DNA of 64,000 nt from positions 1 through 64,000 of the forward strand of contig JAOZHP010000072.1 in the NCBI GenBank assembly GCA_026014815.1, given 5' to 3'. Position 1 is the stretch's first letter; each line of letters opens with the position of its first letter. The DNA is from Candidatus Bathyarchaeota archaeon. GTDB taxonomy: Archaea > Thermoproteota > Bathyarchaeia > TCS64. This document shows positions 30,802-40,100 of this stretch, piece by piece. The position numbers and the translations under genes are program-made. The notes under the pieces were generated by a model, which worked only from the letters and a program-made list of their open reading frames with translations, was not told where the DNA came from and made no database searches.

Positions 30802-31260
30802 TTGATTATGATCCCCGAGGTTCATGGCATCAGGCCTGTCTGGGTTGAAGTTGATCTAGATAACCTGGCTCATAACATGCGTGAGACACGACGCGTCACC
30901 GATGCCCCCTTGATCATGGCCGCTGTCAAGGCTGATGGCTATGGACACGGCGCACCGAACGTAGCCAAGGTTTTCCTTGATAACGGCGCTGACAGGTTAG
31001 CGACGGCTAACATCGACGAGGCGATTCAGTTGAGGCGTCATGGGTTTGAAGCCCCGATCCTTGTTCTTGGATACATCCCTGAGTACCTGTACCCAAAGAT
31101 GCTTGCCAGTGATGTGACGCCGACAATATACAGTGTAGAGCAGGCTGAAGCTCTCAGCAGTGCAGTGGCTGAGGCAGGCGTGGAGGCAAAGTTTCACGTT
31201 AAGCTTGACACAGGAATGCGTCTCCACCGTCAGAGTATAGGATCCCACTTTTTCTCGTAA
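30802..31260 (+). pseudogene. alr: alanine racemase, 5' fragment
   Basis: VWVEVDLDNLAHNMRETRR...MAAVKADGYGHGA PLP-lysine region through FHVKLDTGM; homology ends at ~31225. Confidence 0.85.
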
Positions 31261-31267
31261 GTTTTAA

Positions 31268-31312
31268 GCGGCGATGCACTTGCGTTACACACACGTAACA
31301 CTTAAGCGGGGA
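31268..31312. repeat. islet repeat copy 1
   Basis: gcggcgatgcacttgcgttacacacacgtaacacttaagcggggA; 41/45 identical to copy 2; contains GTTAC-N6-GTAAC. Confidence 0.85.
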
Positions 31313-31819
31313 ATGGCACGAATGAACGGTATGGAAGAAGTGGCACAATACCTATTGCTTCTCTTAGCTACTTTAAGCGACATACTTCAAACTATAGTAC
31401 AAAATCTCGTTAGTGGTCTCTTTGTTGTTTTAGGAGGCTTCATAATGTTTTTTATTGTTAACCCATATCGTCGATATTACGCTTTTCGAGATACATTAGC
31501 TAGTAGTGCAATACGTCATTCGTACATCATTTATAACATTGATTTAGCTCCAATGTCGTACACCAAAGCACAGGACGAAATCAATGGCTGGATTGGAGAA
31601 ATAAACGTGATAAGGAATAAGCTAATTCTAAATAATTACCTATCCCGATTCAGGATTCCGTCATCTTTTGAATTAGAAGAAGCTCTTAAAATGGCGATTT
31701 TTATCCGCAATACACTGAACCAAAAGGAGCATATAATAGAGACTCACGAAAGCTATCAACGATTGATGGAAATATTTGATATAAATCAGAGTGAAATAAG
31801 GCAGCACGCGGGTGATTGA
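31274..31819 (+). CDS. hypothetical membrane protein of the islet
   Basis: N-terminal hydrophobic helices (LLLLLATLSDILQTIVQNLVSGLFVVLGGFIMFFIV) and cytosolic tail; likely start MARMNGMEEV or MEEVAQ. Confidence 0.6.
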   Translation: MHLRYTHVTLKRGMARMNGMEEVAQYLLLLLATLSDILQTIVQNLVSGLFVVLGGFIMFFIVNPYRRYYAFRDTLASSAIRHSYIIYNIDLAPMSYTKAQDEINGWIGEINVIRNKLILNNYLSRFRIPSSFELEEALKMAIFIRNTLNQKEHIIETHESYQRLMEIFDINQSEIRQHAGD

Positions 31820-31822
31820 GTA

Positions 31823-32248
31823 ATGACAGAAAATGGGATAAAAGTAGGTAACTATGAGTTCTCCGAGTTTAATCCTGATAAAGATGGAGGACGAGTTATA
31901 TTCAAAGTTAGGGGCAGAGAGGGATATACTTTAAAGGAACGGGATAAGACGGAAGTAGAAATAATGTTGGGGCATATAGGAAAATGGGAAGAAAAAAATA
32001 AGTGGCGTGATGAAGAAACTGGCGAACAAATCAAACGAGTTTATTTTGTGGATTATGAAACGGATATAGTTCCTATTATCTGTGATGATGGTCGAAGACA
32101 TAGGGAATGTTTCAGGATTTTTATAACGCATAAAAACGATTTAATGTACCCGATGGAAAATTTCTGGACGTATATTAAAAACGCCATTAAATGGAAACAG
32201 CTTCTTGATACCAGATCAAATCTGCGCTTAGGAGGTACAAGATGTTGA
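31823..32248 (+). CDS. hypothetical small soluble protein of the islet
   Basis: Clean ORF immediately downstream of the membrane protein. Confidence 0.6.
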   Translation: MTENGIKVGNYEFSEFNPDKDGGRVIFKVRGREGYTLKERDKTEVEIMLGHIGKWEEKNKWRDEETGEQIKRVYFVDYETDIVPIICDDGRRHRECFRIFITHKNDLMYPMENFWTYIKNAIKWKQLLDTRSNLRLGGTRC

Positions 32249-32388
32249 GTGACATGTATCTTGGTACCAGAAGAGTTATGCTTTTTATTGATGGGGGATA
32301 TCTGAACAGAAAATTAAAGGATGTAAAAGGAGATGTGATCTATGTTATTGAAAAACTCGAAGACCTTAGAAAAAAAGTGCCCGCGTAA
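32242..32388 (+). pseudogene. truncated NYN-domain-like ORF
   Basis: MLSDMYLGTRRVMLFIDGGYLNRKLKDVKGDVIYVIEKLEDLRKKVPA; FIDGGYLN is the typical first motif of NYN nucleases; ORF stops at the repeat boundary. Confidence 0.6.
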
Positions 32389-32395
32389 CCTTTAT

Positions 32396-32440
32396 GCGGT
32401 GATGCATTTGCGTTACACACACGTAACACTTAATCGGTGA
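32396..32440. repeat. islet repeat copy 2
   Basis: gcggtgatgcatttgcgttacacacacgtaacacttaatcggtga; followed by a perfect hairpin GCACCAT-GAA-ATGGTGC (32444-32460). Confidence 0.85.
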
Positions 32441-32478
32441 TAAGCACCATGAAATGGTGCAAAAGAGAAGAATAGAAA

Positions 32479-33245
32479 ATGGATAAGGGAATTGAAAGGA
32501 TTAATAAAATGCTGGAGTTAGCACACACTAACGCCGCTATATTTCCACCTACGATACTTTATAATGAGGGTTGGATGCTCAGGATTTTATTATCACTCCA
32601 GTCAGAAGGGATGGGGGGGGTTACCCTTCACTTTTCTATCTGGAGCAAGGTGGTTTTCTGAGGCACTGATAGATTCCCCGTTTCTCCCTCGTTTCCGGGG
32701 AAACCCATTAGCTGAAGGTTGGACGCATCTTGATGGAGCAGTCGGGCATTTTGATATAAGATCTGGAACGAAGGCAGGGCTTGTGCTCACAGCCGATTCA
32801 AAACAATTCGTGATTATTGAAGCGAAGATGTTTGCTCCTTTATCCAAGGGCATTACTAATGCCCCAGACTATGATCAAGCCGCTCGAAGTGTAGCGTGTA
32901 TCGCTTGGGCAATTAAACAAGCAAATAGAAGGGCTGAAGATTTCGAGTCTCTGGGTTTTTATGTTATTGCTCCACGTGAGCAAATCATGGACGATGTCTT
33001 CTCGTCACAGGTCAATAAGTTCAGTATCAAGGAAAAAGTTGAGCGTCGTATCGGTGCCTATTCAGGCGATAACAAAAAAATATGCTGAGTTACAGACATG
33101 GCACAAGGATTCCTTCCTTCCAACTCTTGAACGTATTGACATCCGTTGTATTCCATGGGAAACGGTGATAGACAAGGTTGATGAACCTGATATTCGGAAT
33201 TTCTATAGTCGATGCCTTAAATTTAACAAATCCCAGCGCTCGTGA
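32479..33245 (+). pseudogene. PD-(D/E)XK-nuclease-like ORF broken by two homopolymer frameshifts
   Basis: Collinear segments 32479-, 32564-33088 and 32961-33245 join at G8 (32613-32620) and A7 (~33074-33080); HFDIRSG...FVIIEAKMFA resembles a D...ExK core. Confidence 0.55.
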
Positions 33246-33280
33246 GTTTTAAGCGGTGATACACCCATATATTTATGGAT
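33246..33280. repeat. divergent islet repeat copy 3
   Basis: GTTTTAAGCGGTGATACAC matches the start of copy 1 (GTTTTAAGCGGCGATGCAC), followed by a different small hairpin CCATA-TATT-TATGG. Confidence 0.65.
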
Positions 33281-33297
33281 ATTTTTATATTTTTAGG

Positions 33298-33618
33298 GCT
33301 TACTCGGACGGGTACAGCAGGTCGCTTAGTAACATAGGAGAGGTGGCCGCAGGTGGTGTAAGGGCTCCCATCGTGGGCAGAGTGTGTATGGATCAATGTA
33401 TGATTGATGTGACGGATGCTCCTGAGGTGACCATCGGTGATGAGGCTACACTTTTCGGTTTGGGAGGACCCTCTGCAGAGGAGGTGGCTGACTGGATAGG
33501 CACGATAACTCACGATGTTACCTGCAAGGTGCCAAGAAGAGTACCCAGAGTATATCTGATGAACGGTAAAGTGGTCGCGGTTAACGACTACGTGAACCCT
33601 TCGGGCGTTTCCGTTTAG
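33298..33618 (+). pseudogene. alr: alanine racemase, 3' fragment
   Basis: [54 protein letters not shown]. Confidence 0.85.
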
Positions 33619-33871
33619 AGCGACTCTGTCTAGGTCCTTTTCTCTCTCTTTGTTCTAGGAAAACTGTTTTGGGAACGCTGTCTGGCTCTTCTCTAAGTTT
33701 TATGGCTGCGTAAGGTGAGTCCACTGGCCCGAAGATGTCGAATACTTCGCCTAGTCTTTTTCCTTGTTTATCTATGACGGTGTACCCTATTTTTGTCTCT
33801 GCCTTAAGCTGAACTACTAGGTTTCCCGTGCTTTTGGATCGGTGGAGTACGTCTCCGAGTTTCTTGGGCAT
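33581..33871 (-). CDS. gar1: H/ACA RNP protein Gar1
   Basis: [19 protein letters not shown]...[30 protein letters not shown] and basic tail. Confidence 0.82.
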   Translation of the reverse strand: MPKKLGDVLHRSKSTGNLVVQLKAETKIGYTVIDKQGKRLGEVFDIFGPVDSPYAAIKLREEPDSVPKTVFLEQRERKGPRQSRSKRKRPKGSRSR

Positions 33872-33872
33872 G

Positions 33873-34148
33873 TTACTTCCTCATGTTGGACGCGATGTCC
33901 ATTATTATCTTTGTCTTGCTGCCTTTCTTGTCCACAAGGATGACTCCTGTTTTACGAAAAGGATGTTTGCTATATGCTGCCCCTGGGGTGAAGATGGGGT
34001 TAAGTCCTAGAGTGACTGCGATTTTCTCGATGTCCTCGGCTTTAGGGTCCTTAATTGCTTTATCCTTGGGGACTCGTCTGCCTTCGCCTCTCGTGTACCT
34101 GATGTCAAAGTAGGCTGGCCAGATCCTTAGTTTACCTCTTCCCCTCAT
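33873..34148 (-). CDS. srp19: signal recognition particle 19 kDa subunit
   Basis: IWPAYFDIRYTRGEGRRVPKDKAI... Confidence 0.9.
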   Translation of the reverse strand: MRGRGKLRIWPAYFDIRYTRGEGRRVPKDKAIKDPKAEDIEKIAVTLGLNPIFTPGAAYSKHPFRKTGVILVDKKGSKTKIIMDIASNMRK

Positions 34149-34193
34149 TGATACTCACTACAAATAGTTGTGCCGGTTTCCCGGCTAAGAAAC

Positions 34194-34577
34194 TTACTCC
34201 TCGATGATTACCGCGTTCAGGGCTCCGTCCTGACCTGGCCTTGACACGATGCGTGCCATGCCTTTCTCGGTTCTTATGACGGCTCCTTTGGTGATGACTC
34301 TTCTCCTGTTATAGTCCACGTTAGCTGGGTTACTGACTACATTAAGGATCTCAAGTCGTTCTGTTGTTCCTGTGGCTGGGTTGTTGACGTTCACCATCTT
34401 GGCTTGAACTAGCTTGACTTTCTCGTTGTTACTGATGCCTGAGACTGTTTTTCTCTTGGTCTCGCCAAGCAGTGTTTCCACTGGGGGCCTGCCCTGTTCG
34501 TGGATTCTTTTTGTACGGAAGGCTCTTTTCCTGCCGCCTGTTTTCTTTCTTTTTGATAGGTTGTCATGCCATGCCAA
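34194..34577 (-). CDS. rps8e: 30S ribosomal protein S8e
   Basis: AWHDNLSKRKKTGGRKRAFRTKRIHEQGRPP...; likely TTG start at 34577 rather than the longer ORF to 34712. Confidence 0.9.
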   Translation of the reverse strand: MAWHDNLSKRKKTGGRKRAFRTKRIHEQGRPPVETLLGETKRKTVSGISNNEKVKLVQAKMVNVNNPATGTTERLEILNVVSNPANVDYNRRRVITKGAVIRTEKGMARIVSRPGQDGALNAVIIEE

Positions 34578-34903
34578 GGCGTATTCTCCTTGATATTCTA
34601 GCAGTATGACAGGAATCGTATATAAAAACGCTTTCTTATTGAAAGTTTGATACCTGCTATATGGTACAATTGTTCTCCGCGTGAACTGTGTTCCGTGTAA
34701 CTTGAAATTCATGTTTTTATCTGCTATTTTGGATTACCTATACGTTTTTTGTTATATATCGTGACCTGTTCTGAGCGTTTCTAGGGCTCATATTAAGGAA
34801 AACAGCGTCAGTTCAGCTTTCTTTGTAGTACCCCCTCTCCCCCTATGGTGTCACGCATTCAGCAAGAGTTATCACGAATGATGTTGCCTATCAAGCGATA
34901 CAC

Positions 34904-35926
34904 ATGAGCGACGACGCCGTGAAGCTCAGTCACGGAGCGGGAGGCTCCACCGAGGACACCCTCATCCACGAGTTATTCCTCAAGCTCTTCGAGAAAAGAC
35001 AAGCAATGAACGGCATAGCGCTAGATGCCCTCGACGACGGGGCGTCAATAAAACTCGGTGACAGCGAGGTAATCCTTAGCATCGACGGCCACACCGTGGA
35101 CCCCATCTTCTTCCCTGGGGGTGACCTCGGCAAACTCGCTGTATGTGGCGCGGTCAATGACACCGCTGTTATGGGTGCCACACCAGTCGCCGTGCTAGAC
35201 GCCATCATAGTTGAGGAGGGTTACCCCATGAAGGATCTACGTAAGATCGTAAAGTCAATGAATGAGACTGCTAAGGAGGCAGGAGTCGCTATCATCGCAG
35301 GCGACTTCAAGGTCATGCCTAAAGGCAGCCTCGACGGCATGGTGATAAGCACAACAGGTGTCGGTATTCTCAAAGGGAAACGAATCCTCGACAGTCAGGC
35401 CAAACCAGGCGACAAAGTAATAATCACAGGCACAGTCGGCGACCACGGCATCGCACTCATGAGTAAACGAGAAGGACTCGCCTTCGAGACCCAGCTCACA
35501 TCAGATGTATCCCCAATCCATGAGACAGTAGCAGCAGCCCTAGACGCTGGTGAGATTCACTGCATGAAAGACGCCACTAGAGGCGGCTTAGCAATGGCTC
35601 TAAACGATATAGCCGAGAAGAGTGATGTAAGTATCTGGATCAATCACGCCAAGATCCCGGTCAAGACCAGCGTAATGGCGGCGTCAGAGATGCTTGGCCT
35701 CGACCCTCTTGAAGTAACGTGCGAAGGCAAAGCAGTGATGGTTGTCAGCAACGAATCAGCTAAAGCAATCCTCGAAGCGGTTAAAAAGACAAAGTACGGC
35801 GTTGACGCAGAGATAATAGGTGAAATCAGGGAGGACCGTCCCCGTATGGTGCTACTAAGAACCCTGGTGGGAGGAACCAGAGTACTGAGGAAGCCCATGG
35901 GAGAGCCCATTCCTAGGGTCTGCTAG
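34904..35926 (+). CDS. hypE: hydrogenase maturation factor HypE
   Basis: LSHGAGG...FPGGDLGKLAVCGAVNDTAVMGA and C-terminal PRVC tail. Confidence 0.92.
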   Translation: MSDDAVKLSHGAGGSTEDTLIHELFLKLFEKRQAMNGIALDALDDGASIKLGDSEVILSIDGHTVDPIFFPGGDLGKLAVCGAVNDTAVMGATPVAVLDAIIVEEGYPMKDLRKIVKSMNETAKEAGVAIIAGDFKVMPKGSLDGMVISTTGVGILKGKRILDSQAKPGDKVIITGTVGDHGIALMSKREGLAFETQLTSDVSPIHETVAAALDAGEIHCMKDATRGGLAMALNDIAEKSDVSIWINHAKIPVKTSVMAASEMLGLDPLEVTCEGKAVMVVSNESAKAILEAVKKTKYGVDAEIIGEIREDRPRMVLLRTLVGGTRVLRKPMGEPIPRVC

Positions 35927-36526
35927 AAACCCCTCGTCTCCCTCCAGATCATCGAATAGGCTGCTGATGCTCCCGTTCTCCAGTTTATCTATCTTCAACT
36001 CCCTGAATATCTGCTTGAGCTGTAGCTTGCTCTTCATCGGTGTCTGACTGAAACCAAAATAGTCACCGAAGAATGATGTAGTGGTGATAATGTAGCTGCG
36101 CTCCTCAGACCGCTCCCTGTTGATGAGACCCATGCTCTCCATCATCCTAAGATGACTATATACGTGGCTGCCCCTGTCCTCCACTACCTGCCGTTGATCC
36201 ACAGGCTGATGGAAAGCCACATAACTCAACGTCCTCAATGGACCCTTCTTCAACAGCGGCTTGTGGTTGAACTGGTTCACAATGGCCTCGTACTTCTCAT
36301 TCAACTGCAGACTCACCCTTTCGTCCTCATGAACCATGATCTCAAGCGCTCCCATCCTATCGATGTAACGTTTGGTAAGCTGACCAACCAGCTTCATAAC
36401 GGTCTTTTCAGATTTGGTGCCCGCAACGGACTTCATGTCATCTACAGATAGAGGTCTACCCGCTGAATACAAGGCAGCCTCTAATCTACACAGCCGTTTC
36501 TCGTAGTTCGTCAGTTCCTTGCTCAC
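35855..36526 (-). CDS. scpB: segregation and condensation protein B
   Basis: Operon smc-scpA-scpB; LEAALYSAGRPLSVDDMKSV. Confidence 0.88.
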   Translation of the reverse strand: MSKELTNYEKRLCRLEAALYSAGRPLSVDDMKSVAGTKSEKTVMKLVGQLTKRYIDRMGALEIMVHEDERVSLQLNEKYEAIVNQFNHKPLLKKGPLRTLSYVAFHQPVDQRQVVEDRGSHVYSHLRMMESMGLINRERSEERSYIITTTSFFGDYFGFSQTPMKSKLQLKQIFRELKIDKLENGSISSLFDDLEGDEGFLADPRNGLSHGLPQYSGSSHQGS

Positions 36527-37185
36527 TGCTCTTCCTCCACTACTGAAATTAAGATATCAAGTTCCTCTTCATCCTGGCTCAAGTTTATACGCAGCCTCTG
36601 CGCCAGGAACAGAAGCATCATGAAGATACGGACTATTTCACGCCAGTTTTGACCATAAACCAGATCGCGGAGCTTCATCACACCACCCCTGTCATGCCTC
36701 CACTTGATCTCCTCAAGGAGGTCATCGGCCCTGCTCTCAATCTCCAGCAGATACTGCTCAGCCTCAAGGAAATCCGGGACCGAGATAGGCAACACGGGAA
36801 GCTTTGGCTTTAGCGTCCGGCTTCGCTCCGTTAACGCCTTCTCAAGAGCCTCGATGAGATCATTTACAGTAGTCGTGGTATGCTCAAATCTGAAAGGAAG
36901 CGGCAACGCAGGAGGCACATAGATGCTGTCCCTGTCCTGTTCGGGTTGAGGAAACTCCTCCATTTTCATGAGCATCTCAGCCTTCTTCTGGTAGATCATA
37001 ACCGATGACTGGATAGCTGTACCCGCGAGACGGAAATCGATGCCGACCTTCTCCATCTCCTCCAGCAGCGTAGCGAGTAATACGACCAGGTCAACCGTCC
37101 AAGGTGAGACTCTGTCGAGTTTGTTCTCCCTAAACAAGACATCCCAAGGCTGCCTGAGATAGTAGGGCTTCTGTCTCTTCCTCAA
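36523..37185 (-). CDS. scpA: segregation and condensation protein A
   Basis: Operon position; kleisin-like. Confidence 0.85.
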   Translation of the reverse strand: MRKRQKPYYLRQPWDVLFRENKLDRVSPWTVDLVVLLATLLEEMEKVGIDFRLAGTAIQSSVMIYQKKAEMLMKMEEFPQPEQDRDSIYVPPALPLPFRFEHTTTTVNDLIEALEKALTERSRTLKPKLPVLPISVPDFLEAEQYLLEIESRADDLLEEIKWRHDRGGVMKLRDLVYGQNWREIVRIFMMLLFLAQRLRINLSQDEEELDILISVVEEEQ

Positions 37186-40100
37186 GCCGCGACCTTCGCC
37201 TCCTTCATCGGTAACGCCAGAACTCTGCTGCAGCCGTTCTGAGAGAAGACACCGTAGATACGGTCCGCGTTATGAACCATCACGTCCTTAAGGCTGATCA
37301 TGAGGAACTGGCCGTCCACACTGTTCTCCTTTAGTACCTCAGCCAGCCTGCTAGTGTTCAGGTCGTCAAGGTGAGCGTCGATCTCGTCGAAAAGGTAGAA
37401 AGGCGCCTTAAGGAACCGCTGAATAGCCAGCAGGTACGCTATAGCCGCCACGCTCCTTTCACCGCCTGATGCGCCCGTGGCCAACCTCATGGGCTTTCCA
37501 GGGAACTGGATGTAGAGGTCCACACCCTCACTGAAGGGGTCTTCAGGGTTCTGTAGTTCAAGCTGTCCGTCGCCGCCACCCGTGAGTTTGCTGAATATGC
37601 TGCTAAAGTTCTCACAGATCTGGAGGTAGGCCGTCATGAAGTGGTCCTGTTTCTCTCGCTCCACCTCATCGATGAACCGTAGGATGCTCTGCTTTTCCTC
37701 CTCCATACCGTTGATCCTTGTGCTCCTCTGTTTGTACTCTTGCATGGTTATGTGATAGTGATCGATGGCAAGCTGGTTAATGGCGCCTAGACCCCGCTTC
37801 TCGCGCTTAATCTGGCCCAGACGACGATCCACCTGCTCAATATCCACGTCTTCAGCTTCAACCTTGTCACTGAAACCCAATCGCGCTAGCTCTTCCAGCT
37901 TCTGCTCCGCCTGAAGTCTGATACGTTCCTTCTCCAGCGTCAGATTACCGATACGTCTGTCGATGTCTATTCTGCGCCTGTTGATTGACTCCAACCGGTT
38001 GTTGATCTGCCTTAGAGTTCTCTGGTGCTGCTCGTATACGTGGCTGGTGGCCTCTACCTCGCTGGTGACCTCTGAGAGAATCTTGTCAAGCTCCTCGATG
38101 TCACTGTTGATCTCCACAAGTTGTTTGTCTAGTTCCTCTCCCTCGGACACCAATACCATTATCTCCTCGTTGGCGTCCATGATGTCATGCTCGGCCTCGT
38201 CTATCTTCAAAGATAGAATGCGGTCCACAAGGCTTGTCTGGATCGTCTTGTCGTTCTCAAGCTCGTTGAGCCCTTTCTCTAGGACCGCTATCTCCTGGTT
38301 AAGTGTGTTTCTCTCCACCTCGAAGCCGGCGACGTCGCTCAGTCGTATCTCCCTGAGTTTCTTTATCCTTTTCTTGGTCTCCTCTATTTGATCAATGGTC
38401 CTCTGTTTTCGCTCACCGAGGATGATTTGGAGTCTCTCCTCGTTGTCCGTCTCGCCTTTGGCTTTCTCGATGCTCTCCATCAATTGACCCATGTTGTAGT
38501 CCAGACGGGTGATGCTCTCCAGCGTAGACTGCTTCTCGTCCTCGATGCGCTTAACCCGCTCCTGACTGTCCTCCATGTACTCGGTGAATTTCCGGAGATC
38601 GAAGCCAGATGTGCGAAGCTCCTTCATACGGGTATTAAGCTTACCCCTCAGGTCCTTGATCGTGGTAGAGAGGTTTCCCATGGACTCCTCCGACGGGATG
38701 AGCTTGCTCCAGTCCGGTGGCCTCCTGTAGTATCCACCGATGATTCCGCCTCTGGGCTCGAAGACGTCACCCATCTTGGTGACCGCCCTGTAGCCCTCGG
38801 CTACCACAAGTTCCGCGGTCTTCGGGTCCTCAACAATAAATGTATCTCCCCACAGCAAGTGAACCACTGAGGCGTAGAGCTCGTCATACCGGATGAGCTT
38901 GGGGATAGCGCCAATCACGCCTTCTATCTTCAAGTCGGGGAGTTCCTCAGGTTCACGTAAGCCATCTAGCGGGATGAAACGTGTCATGCCCAGCTTGTTT
39001 TTCTTAAGGCGTTCCACATGCTCCTTAGCGATCTCGATGTCATCTACGACGACTGCGTTGATCCAGCCGTTGGCGGAGCAATCAGCTGCTCTCTGATGCG
39101 GCAAATCGATCCTGATGAATCCTCTCAATGGTCCATGGTATCCTTCCATGGCCCCTGCCTCACCTATCTCCCTGATCCTTGCGAGGGCCTTTTCTTCGGT
39201 CACGATGTTGGCCCAGAGGTCACGCTTAGCGCTGAACTCGGTGATGGTGGTTTCGGCGTCTTTGGCCAGCTGATTAGCGTTCTCGATGGTGCTCCTGATG
39301 TTTCTCTGACGCTTGACTTGATCCTCCACGGTCTGGATCATGTCCTCCAGCTTTATGGCCTCCTCTTCCTTGAGGGCGTCATATTCCTTGATCTTGTCTT
39401 CGAGGCTAACGCGGCGTTCGTTAAATGATTCTTTCCGCTCGTTGTAGCCCATGATCTTGTCTTTTATGGACTCCATGGCAAGGATGTGCTTGTTGAGCTC
39501 GGTATCTATTCCTGTCAAGCTCTCTTGCATAGGCACCAGCGACTCCGTGAGGTTCTCGAGGAGCCTCTGGTTCTGCTCAGCGGTCTCACGTGCCAACTGA
39601 ATCTTCTCGTTGAGTTTATCGAGTGCCCTCTGTTTCTTTTCCATCTCCCCGCGCGTGGCCCTCTCTTTATTATTGAGTTCCGCTAGCTGGCTGTTCCTGT
39701 TTGAGATCTCGCTCCGGGCTGTCTCCTGATCCTTCTCCTTTTCCATGATGGTGCGTCGAAGAGCTAGCTTACGTCCCTCGATCTCCCTCAGCCTAGCGAC
39801 CATGCTTTCCTTTAGAGTGTTCTTGCCCACCTGTTCTGACTTTAACATGGGTAACTGGGTGTTTCCCCTCTCAGCCGCCTCTTTGTTATACTCATCTAGA
39901 CGCTGCTGAGCAGCCGCACGTTCATCCGTGAACTTCTCTCTGTCTTCCTCAAGTTTCTGAATCTCGTCTTCTCTTTCTTTTATCTGACCGGAAAGCTCCT
40001 CCAGTTTTCCCTCCAAGGCCTCCAGTTGGCTTGACAGCTTGTACGCGCTGAGCCTGTTCTCCTCCTTGTCAAGGAGATTGAAAGTGATGGCGTTGTTCCT

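Larger units (their letters stand above)
31225..33297. mobile_element. AT-rich islet replacing the middle of the alanine racemase gene
   Basis: Alr homology stops at ~31225 and resumes at ~33298 lacking ~120 central residues; contents are A/T-rich relative to flanks and bounded/partitioned by repeats; no recognisable integrase. Confidence 0.65.

Noticed and set aside
31261-33280. Integron attC sites / integron cassette array
   Set aside because: The repeats lack the GTTRRRY and RYYYAAC core pairs and no IntI-type integrase is visible; kept only as integron-like in organisation.
31261-33280. CRISPR array
   Set aside because: Only three repeats, spaced ~0.8-1.1 kb with ORFs between; no spacer periodicity and no cas genes.
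34578-34712. N-terminal extension of S8e in the ORF track
   Set aside because: S8e families begin at the AW...KPTGG/KKTGG segment; a TTG start at 34577 fits.
37963-38870. Long + strand ORFs antisense to smc (and similar antisense ORFs throughout)
   Set aside because: Low-complexity Ser/Leu-rich translations mirroring coiled-coil codons; the opposite strand has clear protein-family identity.
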